Positions 1 to 5,792 of a DNA stretch of 6,237 nucleotides are shown in pieces. Position 1 is the stretch's first letter, and each line of letters opens with the position of its first letter. The notes beneath the pieces were generated by a model, which searched no databases, was not told the origin of the DNA, and was given only the letters and a program-made list of their open reading frames with translations. Source of the stretch: Candidatus Heimdallarchaeota archaeon (GTDB taxonomy: Archaea > Asgardarchaeota > Heimdallarchaeia > Heimdallarchaeales > Kariarchaeaceae); the NCBI GenBank assembly GCA_030668165.1, contig DAOUUM010000186.1, positions 1 to 6,237 on the forward strand, written 5' to 3'. Position numbers and translations under genes: made by a program.

Positions 1-1004
1 AGGAAAATAAATTACCTCTCCTACTAACGGAGGTTGATCTATGTGCTTTCTTTGACATAGAACTATCCAAACTTAAATGGTACATCTATCATAAAGATAT
101 AACAACAACCAATCATTACTACAGATTTGAAATTCCCAAAAAGGATGGCACTATGAGGCATATATGGGCACCCAAAGAATATTTAAAACAATTACAGTAT
201 GGAATAAAAGAAAAAATACTTGATCTGATCCCCTTACCAGATCAATGTTTTGGCTTTATTAAGAGTAAATCAATAGTAAATAATGCTAGTTCCCATCTGA
301 ATAGTGCTCTGGTTATTAATCTGGATATTGAGGATTTCTTCTTCGCTATTAATTATTTTAGAGTGACAGGAATGTTCAGATCCCTTGGATATTCGGGGAA
401 AATTGCATCGATCCTGGCAATGATATGTACTGAGGCACCGAGAAAAATCCTTGCTGTGAAAGCGAAGAATTATTACGTCTCAACTGGTGTACGCACATTG
501 CCTCAGGGTGCACCCACGAGTCCGGTAATCAGCAATATCATATGTAGACGTTTGGACAATAGAATGGCAGGATTGGCTACATACTATAATCTATCCTATT
601 CAAGATACGCGGATGATATCTCTATTTCAGCGGACAGTACTATTTCATTATCTGATATTATGTATAAAATCATAAGTATAATTAAATCAGAGGATTTCAA
701 TATTAAACGATCCAAATTAAGAATTTTAAGAAATAACAACAGACAGGAAGTAACCGGAATTACCATTAATGATGATTTGAATGTCTCAAGAAAATGGAGA
801 CATTTATTACGATCTGAGATTGATAAATTGAGATATATTGAGAATAAAACTGAAATTGAGGTATTACAGCATATACAGATAGTTCATGGAAAATTAATAT
901 TTTATAAAATGGTCAATCCTGAGAGAGCTGAAAAATACTTCAATTTATTTGATTCTGTAATAGAGAACCTACCTGAAAAATATCTGAAACAGATCAAATC
1001 ATGA
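1..1004 (+). CDS. Retron-type reverse transcriptase, 5' end cut by the window edge
   Basis: The reading frame is open from the left edge (first whole codon at base 3), so the true start lies outside; an ATG at 153 is internal, because the 50 codons before it encode the expected retron RT N-terminal region. 333 residues are visible, close to the 300-350 usual for the family. Motifs in visible-residue numbering: IPKKDG-R-I-APK (about 44-58), NASSH at 94-98 matching the retron NAxxH signature, LDIEDFF with catalytic Asp 108, LPQGAPTSP at 166-174, YADD at 202-205 with both catalytic Asp, and VTG at 250-252, the retron thumb signature. It reads closely along the E. coli Ec86 enzyme (SI-NNA--H, LDIEDFF, SLGY). 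Retron RTs copy a structured RNA, normally just upstream, into RNA-linked DNA and work with an effector in phage defence. Neither partner is visible; the next genes are on the opposite strand. The 3' half is AT-rich. Retron assignment is strong; subtype unknown. Confidence 0.9.
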   Translation, partial: ENKLPLLLTEVDLCAFFDIELSKLKWYIYHKDITTTNHYYRFEIPKKDGTMRHIWAPKEYLKQLQYGIKEKILDLIPLPDQCFGFIKSKSIVNNASSHLNSALVINLDIEDFFFAINYFRVTGMFRSLGYSGKIASILAMICTEAPRKILAVKAKNYYVSTGVRTLPQGAPTSPVISNIICRRLDNRMAGLATYYNLSYSRYADDISISADSTISLSDIMYKIISIIKSEDFNIKRSKLRILRNNNRQEVTGITINDDLNVSRKWRHLLRSEIDKLRYIENKTEIEVLQHIQIVHGKLIFYKMVNPERAEKYFNLFDSVIENLPEKYLKQIKS

Positions 1005-1115
1005 ACTTAAACCCGTTTATTAATTGATAAACTTGCGAATTGATTAGATTATACTTGATAATTGATTATTATTTAGATTTAGAGGAATATAGGATTAAGT
1101 AAATATTGTATGGTG
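1005..1115. repeat. AT-rich spacer with a stem-loop and an imperfect direct repeat
   Basis: This gap separates the convergent reverse transcriptase and VIT-like genes. Ten bases after the RT stop is a perfect 6-bp inverted repeat, GTTTAT (1015-1020) and ATAAAC (1027-1032), with a 6-base loop; it could form a weak hairpin at the 3' end of the RT transcript. Next, ACTTGCGAATTGATTA (1031-1046) recurs as ACTTGATAATTGATTA (1053-1068), 14 of 16 bases identical at a 22-base period. No coding potential was seen. In DNA this AT-rich, both could arise by chance. Confidence 0.4.
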
Positions 1116-1712
1116 TCAGTCCCCAGACTCAAGCAGAAATACCAGCAATGAAACAATGATTCCGGCCATTACTGTTTTCATGCCCATAATATAGCCATTC
1201 TTCTTTGATATCTTACCTAATAAGATACCCAGTACAAATAACATTATTCCAGAGATCACAAATGAGATTGTATAAGCCATTTCCATTGATATATCAGCAA
1301 CCATTACCATTGCAAACGGAATAAGTGAGATACTACCAAGTATAAAGGGGGATGCACCATCTATGATTGAATTGACATATGCTGCCACCTTTGCGGATTT
1401 GGATACAATTGTATCATCAAGAGATGTAAAAATCTGACTCTCCATGTGCACCTTTTCCCTGCTCTGTTCTGCCTCCTCGGTGAGAAATGCAATCCAGAAA
1501 CCAGATACTCCGATCGCTATGGATGCGGCAAATCCCGGACCTATAACATGACGGGGGGTGTCAACTCCCAGTAGATATGTACTCAGAACAATTCCCAGTA
1601 CTGTTAAGATCCCATCGAATCCATTCATCACTGCGTAACGTCGGGATATCTCCCAACCACCTGCAATCTCCATAGATTCATTTAATTTTTTAAATAATTT
1701 TGCCGACCTCAT
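1116..1712 (-). CDS. VIT1/CCC1-like (DUF125-type) membrane protein, archaeal form
   Basis: A 198-residue membrane protein of the vacuolar iron transporter/CCC1 superfamily, known members of which export Fe2+ or Mn2+ from the cytosol. About five hydrophobic helices are visible, near residues 27-50, 57-77, 113-138, 143-167 and 172-194, which is the VIT1 topology. The first carries the family hallmark RRYAVMNGFDGILTVLG, with Asp33 where VIT proteins have a metal-path Asp. The second helix ends GVSGFWIAFLTEEAEQ instead of the canonical GEY-type motif, and the loop to helix 3 is short with few acidic residues, so the large Glu-rich metal-binding domain of plant VIT1 is missing. The ATG shares its A with the TAA stop of the DUF211 gene (TAATG), so the two are translationally coupled. 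Transport of a metal is inferred from family and partner; the substrate is not known. Confidence 0.82.
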   Translation of the reverse strand: MRSAKLFKKLNESMEIAGGWEISRRYAVMNGFDGILTVLGIVLSTYLLGVDTPRHVIGPGFAASIAIGVSGFWIAFLTEEAEQSREKVHMESQIFTSLDDTIVSKSAKVAAYVNSIIDGASPFILGSISLIPFAMVMVADISMEMAYTISFVISGIMLFVLGILLGKISKKNGYIMGMKTVMAGIIVSLLVFLLESGD

Positions 1713-2035
1713 TACCTACCCGGGAGGCCCCCTACGAATTGATGATTTAGATCTTGAGGCGTACTCTGTGCCTCAATAATATTTTTACCAGCGACCACCA
1801 TATCGATACTATGGATGGCACCAGCTAAATTCTTAATCTCGGCTGCGATCTCGTCATAATCTAGACCTTCACCTTCGATTGTTATTTTAATATTCTCTAC
1901 TTCCTTATCTACCTCAATTAACGATATATTAACTGAATCAACTGAATCAATTTCGGCCAATGCATTAGCATAAATGATTACATCAGGTTCAAAGGGCTTC
2001 ATAACATCTAGTACAATTTGTCTTATACTTACCAT
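1712..2035 (-). CDS. DUF211 family protein (archaeal, ferredoxin-like fold)
   Basis: A 107-residue soluble protein matching DUF211, a small archaeal family of roughly 95-100 residues. Recognisable family blocks are IRQIVLDVMKPFEP at 4-17, DSVNISLIEVDKEVENIKITIEG at about 33-55 and the near-invariant GAIHSIDMVVAGK at 72-84. The predicted order is beta-alpha-beta-beta-alpha-beta, as in the solved family members, which form oligomers. About 20 C-terminal residues past VVAGK are extra and low in conserved features. It is the first gene of a two-gene operon, overlapping the VIT-like gene by one base. Biochemical function is unknown; pairing with a metal transporter suggests a metal-responsive or regulatory partner, which is inference. 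The ATG at 2035 is supported by the exact alignment of the family N-terminus (MVSIRQIVLDV). Confidence 0.9.
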   Translation of the reverse strand: MVSIRQIVLDVMKPFEPDVIIYANALAEIDSVDSVNISLIEVDKEVENIKITIEGEGLDYDEIAAEIKNLAGAIHSIDMVVAGKNIIEAQSTPQDLNHQFVGGLPGR

Positions 2036-2070
2036 TATTACCAGAGGAATGGTGTATTTCCAATCTCCTC

Positions 2071-2082
2071 ATTTAATATATT
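2071..2082 (-). promoter_or_regulatory. Candidate TATA box for the DUF211-VIT operon
   Basis: On the minus strand this reads AATATATTAAAT, preceded by TTACC as a possible BRE. A start about 25 bases downstream of its centre would fall near 2052, giving a leader of about 17 bases. No Shine-Dalgarno sequence sits directly before the ATG. AT-rich context makes this a plausible but unproven call. Confidence 0.4.
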
Positions 2083-2174
2083 GGTAATTCAAGTATATTA
2101 AGTTAGCAATAGTGCAATATTAAGATGTTTGTAAGATGCAAAATTAGTAACAGCTCTACATTATTTGCAAAAAT

Positions 2175-2190
2175 CGAAACCACTTATCTA
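2175..2190 (+). promoter_or_regulatory. Candidate BRE/TATA element for rtcB
   Basis: A purine-rich CGAAAC (2175-2180) followed by CTTATCTA (2183-2190) resembles an archaeal BRE-TATA pair. Initiation about 25 bases on would be near 2212, leaving a leader of about 12 bases before the ATG at 2224. No Shine-Dalgarno motif is present in this leader, in keeping with leaderless or near-leaderless translation. The rest of the 188-base divergent spacer (2036-2223) shows nothing else convincing. Confidence 0.4.
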
Positions 2191-2223
2191 ATCTTTAATT
2201 AATAGCAAGTATTATACTAAATC

Positions 2224-3684
2224 ATGGAAAATTTGAAAGGATTGACAAACCGGATATCTGACACAATCTGGGAGATCCCCAAATCTGCAGATCCAGATAT
2301 GAATGTCCCGGTACATATCTATTACAACGAGGAATTATTCAACAATCTGGATAATGGTGTGATTAAACAGGGAATCAATGTCGCCACATTACCTGGTCTT
2401 GTCAATAAGGTTTCTGTCATGCCTGATGGGCACTGGGGATATGGATTCCCAATTGGTGGTGTGGCTGCCATGGATGCAGAGAAGGGAGTCGTCAGTCCCG
2501 GAGGAATCGGTTTTGATATTAACTGTGGAATGAGGTTAATTCAGACAAATTTGACTCGGGATGAGGTTCAACCAAAATTAAAGCAATTAATTGATGAGTT
2601 ATTTATCGCAGTTCCCGCAGGTGTTGGTAGAAAGAGCGATCTTGCACTATCACCACGTCAGTTGGATGATGTCATGGTCAATGGTGTTGACTGGATAATT
2701 GATAATGGCTATGGTTGGAAGGAAGATCGATTATTCATGGAGGAACAGGGAAGTATACCAGATGCCAAGCCTGAGCTAATCTCTCATAAAGCCAAATCTA
2801 GGGGTAGAAACCAGATTGGAACCCTTGGCAGTGGCAATCACTTCCTGGAGATCCAGGTTGCTAAAAAGGAGAATGTCTACGATCAAGATACTGCATCGGC
2901 ATTTGGAATAAACAAGGATAATCAGGTGGTGATAATGATACATTCAGGAAGCCGTGGATTTGGGCATCAGGTGGCCTCTGAATATCTGAAAACATTTTTG
3001 GATAATATGCCAAAGTATGGACTAAAGATTAGGGACAAGGAACTGGCAGCTGCCCCCATTCACTCAAGAGATGGTCAGAACTATCTTGGTGCCATGGCAA
3101 GTGCAGCTAATTTTGCCTTTGCTAACAGGGCTTATATGATGTACAAGACCAGACAGGTATTTTCCAAAATATTTGGCAGGGACGCCGAGGAGCTGGGTAT
3201 GCATCTCACATATGATGTCTGTCACAATATTGCCAAGTTTGAGGAACATCTTGTTGATGGCAGAAAGAAACGTGTTTTGGTTCACAGAAAAGGTGCCACA
3301 CGTGCATTTCCACCAAATCACCCCGATCTTGCACCACAGTACAAGGAATATGGACAACCTGTGATAATTGGTGGATCCATGGAAACTGGATCGTATGTTC
3401 TTGCCGGTGTTGAGGGATCAATGCATGAGGCATTTGGTAGCTCTGCACATGGTTCAGGGAGGACAATGTCTAGATCGAGGGCCAAGAAACAGATTGATGG
3501 TAAGGAACTTGAACAAAAGATGCATAAGAAGGGGATATATGTAAAGGCTGCATCATACAAGGGTCTGGCCGAGGAGGCTGGAATTGCCTACAAGAATCTC
3601 GATAGTGTTGTCAAAGCAGCACTGGATGGCAATCTAACCAAACCCGTTGCCAAATTATTGCCCATAGGTAATATCAAAGGATAA
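2224..3684 (+). CDS. rtcB: RNA-splicing ligase RtcB (3'-phosphate/5'-OH ligase)
   Basis: RtcB joins RNA 2',3'-cyclic-phosphate or 3'-phosphate ends to 5'-OH ends using GTP and Mn2+; in archaea it completes tRNA splicing. The 486-residue length is normal for an archaeal, intein-free enzyme. Active-site residues are all present: Asp98 and Cys101 in GGIGFDINCGMR, His206 in GTLGSGNHFLE, His240 in IHSGSRGFGHQ, His334 in DVCHNIAKFEEH, and the guanylylated His409 in SSAHGSGRTMSR, matching D95, C98, H203, H234, H329 and H404 of the Pyrococcus enzyme. The C-terminus ends IKG, as in archaeal homologues, so the gene is complete. The start ATG at 2224 follows a short leader; the N-terminal residues (IWEIPKSADPDMNVPVHIY) match archaeal RtcB. 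No archease gene is adjacent. It is monocistronic, flanked by a divergent DUF211 operon and a convergent DCC-family gene. Confidence 0.98.
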   Translation: MENLKGLTNRISDTIWEIPKSADPDMNVPVHIYYNEELFNNLDNGVIKQGINVATLPGLVNKVSVMPDGHWGYGFPIGGVAAMDAEKGVVSPGGIGFDINCGMRLIQTNLTRDEVQPKLKQLIDELFIAVPAGVGRKSDLALSPRQLDDVMVNGVDWIIDNGYGWKEDRLFMEEQGSIPDAKPELISHKAKSRGRNQIGTLGSGNHFLEIQVAKKENVYDQDTASAFGINKDNQVVIMIHSGSRGFGHQVASEYLKTFLDNMPKYGLKIRDKELAAAPIHSRDGQNYLGAMASAANFAFANRAYMMYKTRQVFSKIFGRDAEELGMHLTYDVCHNIAKFEEHLVDGRKKRVLVHRKGATRAFPPNHPDLAPQYKEYGQPVIIGGSMETGSYVLAGVEGSMHEAFGSSAHGSGRTMSRSRAKKQIDGKELEQKMHKKGIYVKAASYKGLAEEAGIAYKNLDSVVKAALDGNLTKPVAKLLPIGNIKG

Positions 3685-3685
3685 G

Positions 3686-3700
3686 TACAATTAATTTGTA
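3686..3700. terminator. Small hairpin between convergent rtcB and DCC-family gene
   Basis: TACAA (3686-3690), loop TTAAT, TTGTA (3696-3700): a perfect 5-bp inverted repeat that fills almost the whole 16-base gap between the two convergent stop codons. It could help end transcription from either side, but the stem is short and A/T-rich, so function is uncertain. Confidence 0.3.
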
Positions 3701-4045
3701 TTAATTAATCTCACATTCTAATTTTCTGGTATTTTGCAAATATTTTAGAACAAACATTGTATACTTCATGATTGGGGCTAATTTAATCACTCTGTGTGGT
3801 ATCGATCCAAGAGGCACAATTTTGAACAATTCAACAATTGCATCTTGTTCTGTTGTCCATTTATTTCCATTTACTATGTGAAAACTTCGCCAGTATTCAT
3901 CCTCACCAATCGCTTTAATTCCCTTTTTCAATATCGATTGTTGATGCATAGGCATGGTATGAATTGAGAATAGCCGATTTAGACCCTTGGCAAAAATTGT
4001 ACAGACTCCACAATCATCATCGTAAAGTAAGGAAGTCGACATCAT
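3701..4045 (-). CDS. DCC/DUF393-family thiol-disulfide oxidoreductase-like protein
   Basis: A 114-residue protein of the DCC (DUF393) family, annotated as thiol-disulfide oxidoreductase-like because of a thioredoxin-style CxxC near the N-terminus. Here the signature is LLYDDDCGVCTIFAK at residues 6-20 with Cys12 and Cys15, and the later family block DEYWRSFHIV followed by DAIVELFKIVP is also visible. One further Cys lies near the C-terminus (KLEC). Length fits the family (about 110-140). Two adjacent ATGs at 4045 and 4042 are the likely starts; a TTG at 4048 is also in frame. Upstream TATA-like repeats predict a nearly leaderless message. It is divergent from the iron-sulfur reductase gene and convergent with rtcB. 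The molecular role of the family is poorly known; a redox link to its divergent neighbour is speculation. Confidence 0.82.
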   Translation of the reverse strand: MMSTSLLYDDDCGVCTIFAKGLNRLFSIHTMPMHQQSILKKGIKAIGEDEYWRSFHIVNGNKWTTEQDAIVELFKIVPLGSIPHRVIKLAPIMKYTMFVLKYLQNTRKLECEIN

Positions 4046-4069
4046 CAATTAAATAATGTCAATTCTAAT

Positions 4070-4090
4070 TTTTATAAGTTTTTATAAAAT
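4070..4090 (-). promoter_or_regulatory. Tandem TATA-like boxes for the DCC-family gene
   Basis: On the minus strand, ATTTTATAAAA and CTTATAAAAA lie back to back (plus-strand 4080-4090 and 4070-4078). From the nearer box, initiation about 25 bases downstream would be near 4049, only a few bases before ATG 4045, which suggests a leaderless transcript. Confidence 0.45.
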
Positions 4091-4144
4091 CATTCTGCTT
4101 TATATTGATTAGTTGTTTATTCACTCATATCAGCCCTAACCAAA

Positions 4145-4170
4145 GTAAACAAATACCAGAATAAGTTTAC
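4145..4170. promoter_or_regulatory. Inverted repeat GTAAAC-N14-GTTTAC upstream of the reductase gene
   Basis: GTAAAC (4145-4150) and GTTTAC (4165-4170) form a perfect 6-bp inverted repeat with 14 bases between, in the divergent spacer 35 bases before ATG 4206. The right arm abuts CTATTATT (4171-4178), a TATA-like box that would place initiation near 4200 and give a leaderless message from 4206. An alternative TATA-like box is CTTTATATTG (4098-4107). A repressor binding the repeat would cover the first promoter, but this is inference from position only. Confidence 0.3.
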
Positions 4171-4205
4171 CTATTATTGGACAGGTGTCTAATTTTTTGC
4201 AGGAA

Positions 4206-5585
4206 ATGAAAGAAGATCGAAAAATTATTATTGATTACTCGATTTGTGATCCCAGTAAATGTGAATATGAATGTATGAATAAATGTCCTGTAAATAAACG
4301 AAATAATGGGAATATTGGCATATCACTGGTAAATGAGAAACCAGTGATTGATGAAAATGGATGTTCAGGATGCGGTGTCTGTATCTCTAGTTGTCCATTA
4401 GATGCCATATCAAGCAAATCGGATAAGAATTCGGAAGAAATGATCACCAAGACTGTGGATCTCAAAGTATGGAGACATAGCCCATATATAGTGGATGAGG
4501 ATACCTACAAACCATTTAGTGAGGAAGACATAATTTTCTCAAGAGCTGGAAATGATCCCCATTTCTCACAGTATCGAAAAAATCCCCATACATACAAGGA
4601 GGAAAGGGTGAATTCCGGAGATGCTGGATTCAGTGAACATGAATACACTCTAGCAAATTCTGCCTGGGCTGTCTACTCAAATTTTGACAAGGCTCATTCC
4701 AGAGAACCCATGCATAAGAAGGCAAATAAGAAGTATGAGGAGAATAATCCCAAAAAATTGAGTAATATCATCAAACAGGCAGCCAAGGCCAATGGTGCAG
4801 CTCTCGTGGGAATTACAGAACTGAAACGGATGTGGCTCTATAGTCATGATAGGAAAGGAACTCCGATCGATATTCCAGATAATATCAAAAATGTTATTGT
4901 CATGGCAGTGGAGATGGATCTAGAGGCAATACAATCATCACCCAGTCAGATCAGTTCTTTCGCATCGGGTAATGGATACTCTCGCATGGCATTTTTGCAG
5001 GCAACTGTTTCAGAATTCATCAGAGGACTCGGTTATAATGCCATTCCAGCTGGAAATAATACATCACCCAGCCTACCACTTGCCATAGATGCAGGTCTAG
5101 GTCAGTATGGAAGACACGGCCTATTAATTACCGAGAAATATGGATCTAATGTCAGACTGTGCAAGATATTCACTGATATGCCTCTGGTTCCAGATAAACC
5201 CATAGATTTTGGTGTTCTTGAATTCTGCCGCACTTGTATGAAATGTGCAGATACTTGTCCATCCAATTCAATAAGTAAGGATAAAGATCCAACCTGGTCA
5301 GGCCCCACCAGATCAAACAATCCAGGAATATTCAAATTTTATGTAAATGTCGAGACCTGCTATACCTACTGGGTGCAAAATGCATCAGAATGCTCCAATT
5401 GCATTGCATATTGTCCATTCACCAAAAATCTTCATTGGAGTCATAAGATAGCCCGATTTTTTATCAAGCATTTTCCCATATTTAATCCATTATGGGTTAA
5501 AATCGATGATTGGATGGGATATGGTAAACAAAATCCGCCAGAAGAATTCTGGGAGGATAAGCATAAATTTATTCATCTAAAATAG
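4206..5585 (+). CDS. Reductive dehalogenase-like corrinoid/Fe-S protein with N-terminal ABCE1-type ferredoxin domain
   Basis: 459 residues from ATG 4206. Residues 1-70 match the two-cluster ferredoxin domain of ABCE1/RLI: IIIDY, Cys14-x4-Cys19-x3-Cys23-x3-Cys27-Pro, then PVIDENG and Cys53-x2-Cys56-x2-Cys59-x3-Cys63-Pro. The remainder resembles RdhA reductive dehalogenases, which cleave carbon-halogen bonds with cobamide and two [4Fe-4S] clusters: PFSEEDIIFSRAGNDP (about 103-118), GYSRM with a candidate catalytic Tyr258, GLGQYGRHGLLI (297-308), DKPIDFG, CRTCMKCADTCP (Cys341, 344, 347, 351), a second cluster set Cys385, 396, 399, 403-Pro, and a DDWMGYG tail. There is no twin-arginine signal and no membrane-anchor rdhB beside it, so it is probably cytosolic. 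A GTG at 4185 would add seven residues; ATG is preferred because ABCE1 proteins begin just before this point. The substrate is unknown; a QueG-like or other non-respiratory cobamide reductase is possible. Confidence 0.85.
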   Translation: MKEDRKIIIDYSICDPSKCEYECMNKCPVNKRNNGNIGISLVNEKPVIDENGCSGCGVCISSCPLDAISSKSDKNSEEMITKTVDLKVWRHSPYIVDEDTYKPFSEEDIIFSRAGNDPHFSQYRKNPHTYKEERVNSGDAGFSEHEYTLANSAWAVYSNFDKAHSREPMHKKANKKYEENNPKKLSNIIKQAAKANGAALVGITELKRMWLYSHDRKGTPIDIPDNIKNVIVMAVEMDLEAIQSSPSQISSFASGNGYSRMAFLQATVSEFIRGLGYNAIPAGNNTSPSLPLAIDAGLGQYGRHGLLITEKYGSNVRLCKIFTDMPLVPDKPIDFGVLEFCRTCMKCADTCPSNSISKDKDPTWSGPTRSNNPGIFKFYVNVETCYTYWVQNASECSNCIAYCPFTKNLHWSHKIARFFIKHFPIFNPLWVKIDDWMGYGKQNPPEEFWEDKHKFIHLK

Positions 5586-5734
5586 TAATATTCTCGTATC
5601 AATAATTATCGTATGATAAATTTGAAATTATACCAATTATCAAGAAAAGTGTAAATATTGCGATTAGTCTTTAATTCGAATTGAAGCAATTAGACAAGAA
5701 GGTCGGAATTGTTTGTTCAATCTTGACTAAAGCA
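5586..5734. repeat. AT-rich spacer with clustered AATTG/CAATT palindromes
   Basis: No gene is seen between the reductase and the longin-like gene. The spacer holds an imperfect palindrome at 5606-5619 (TTATC-GTAT-GATAA), a perfect 10-bp palindrome AATTCGAATT at 5673-5682, an overlapping AATTG-AAG-CAATT at 5679-5691, and another AATTG at 5707-5711 facing CAAT at 5718-5721. The cluster lies just upstream of the likely promoter of the next gene, so an operator is possible; chance in AT-rich DNA is the alternative. Confidence 0.3.
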
Positions 5735-5782
5735 TTTTAAATACTATAAAATTTATATGAAATTATAATTTTTTCATGAGGT
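5735..5782 (+). promoter_or_regulatory. Candidate TATA box and Shine-Dalgarno site for the longin-like gene
   Basis: TTTTAAATAC (5735-5744), preceded by GACTAAAGCA as a possible BRE, would give initiation near 5765 and a leader of about 28 bases. This leader carries GAGGT at 5778-5782, ten bases before ATG 5793. It is the clearest Shine-Dalgarno candidate in the window and supports that start. Confidence 0.45.
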
Positions 5783-5792
5783 TTTTCAAAAA

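Noticed and set aside
153..155. ATG as the true start of the reverse transcriptase
   Set aside because: The frame stays open to the left edge and the 50 upstream codons encode typical retron RT N-terminal sequence ending in RFEIPKKDGT; starting at 153 would cut the first RT motif.
1..1004. Group II intron maturase or DGR reverse transcriptase
   Set aside because: No maturase X or HNH domain follows the thumb, no template/variable repeat is seen, and NAxxH plus VTG point to a retron.
2036..2223. tRNA or other structured RNA in the divergent spacer
   Set aside because: No cloverleaf, GTTCRA-type loop or long stem was found; only AT-rich promoter-like sequence.
3064..3560. Several antisense and alternate-frame open stretches inside rtcB
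   Set aside because: They lie wholly within a complete, motif-perfect rtcB, are rich in Cys/His/Trp by frame shift, and show no family signature.
2224..3684. Intein within rtcB
   Set aside because: The catalytic blocks are continuous at normal spacing and total length is 486 residues.
4185..4205. GTG at 4185 as the start of the reductase
   Set aside because: Possible, but ATG 4206 fits the ABCE1-type N-terminus and a leaderless promoter better; an AGGTG overlaps the GTG itself rather than preceding it.
4235..4465. Antisense open frame within the ferredoxin domain of the reductase gene
   Set aside because: It shadows conserved cysteine motifs on the other strand, with no independent start signal or recognisable domain.
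5102..5335. Antisense open frame within the reductase catalytic region
   Set aside because: Same reasoning: it is opposite the conserved GLG-GR-G and CxxCxxCxxxCP coding sequence and resembles nothing.
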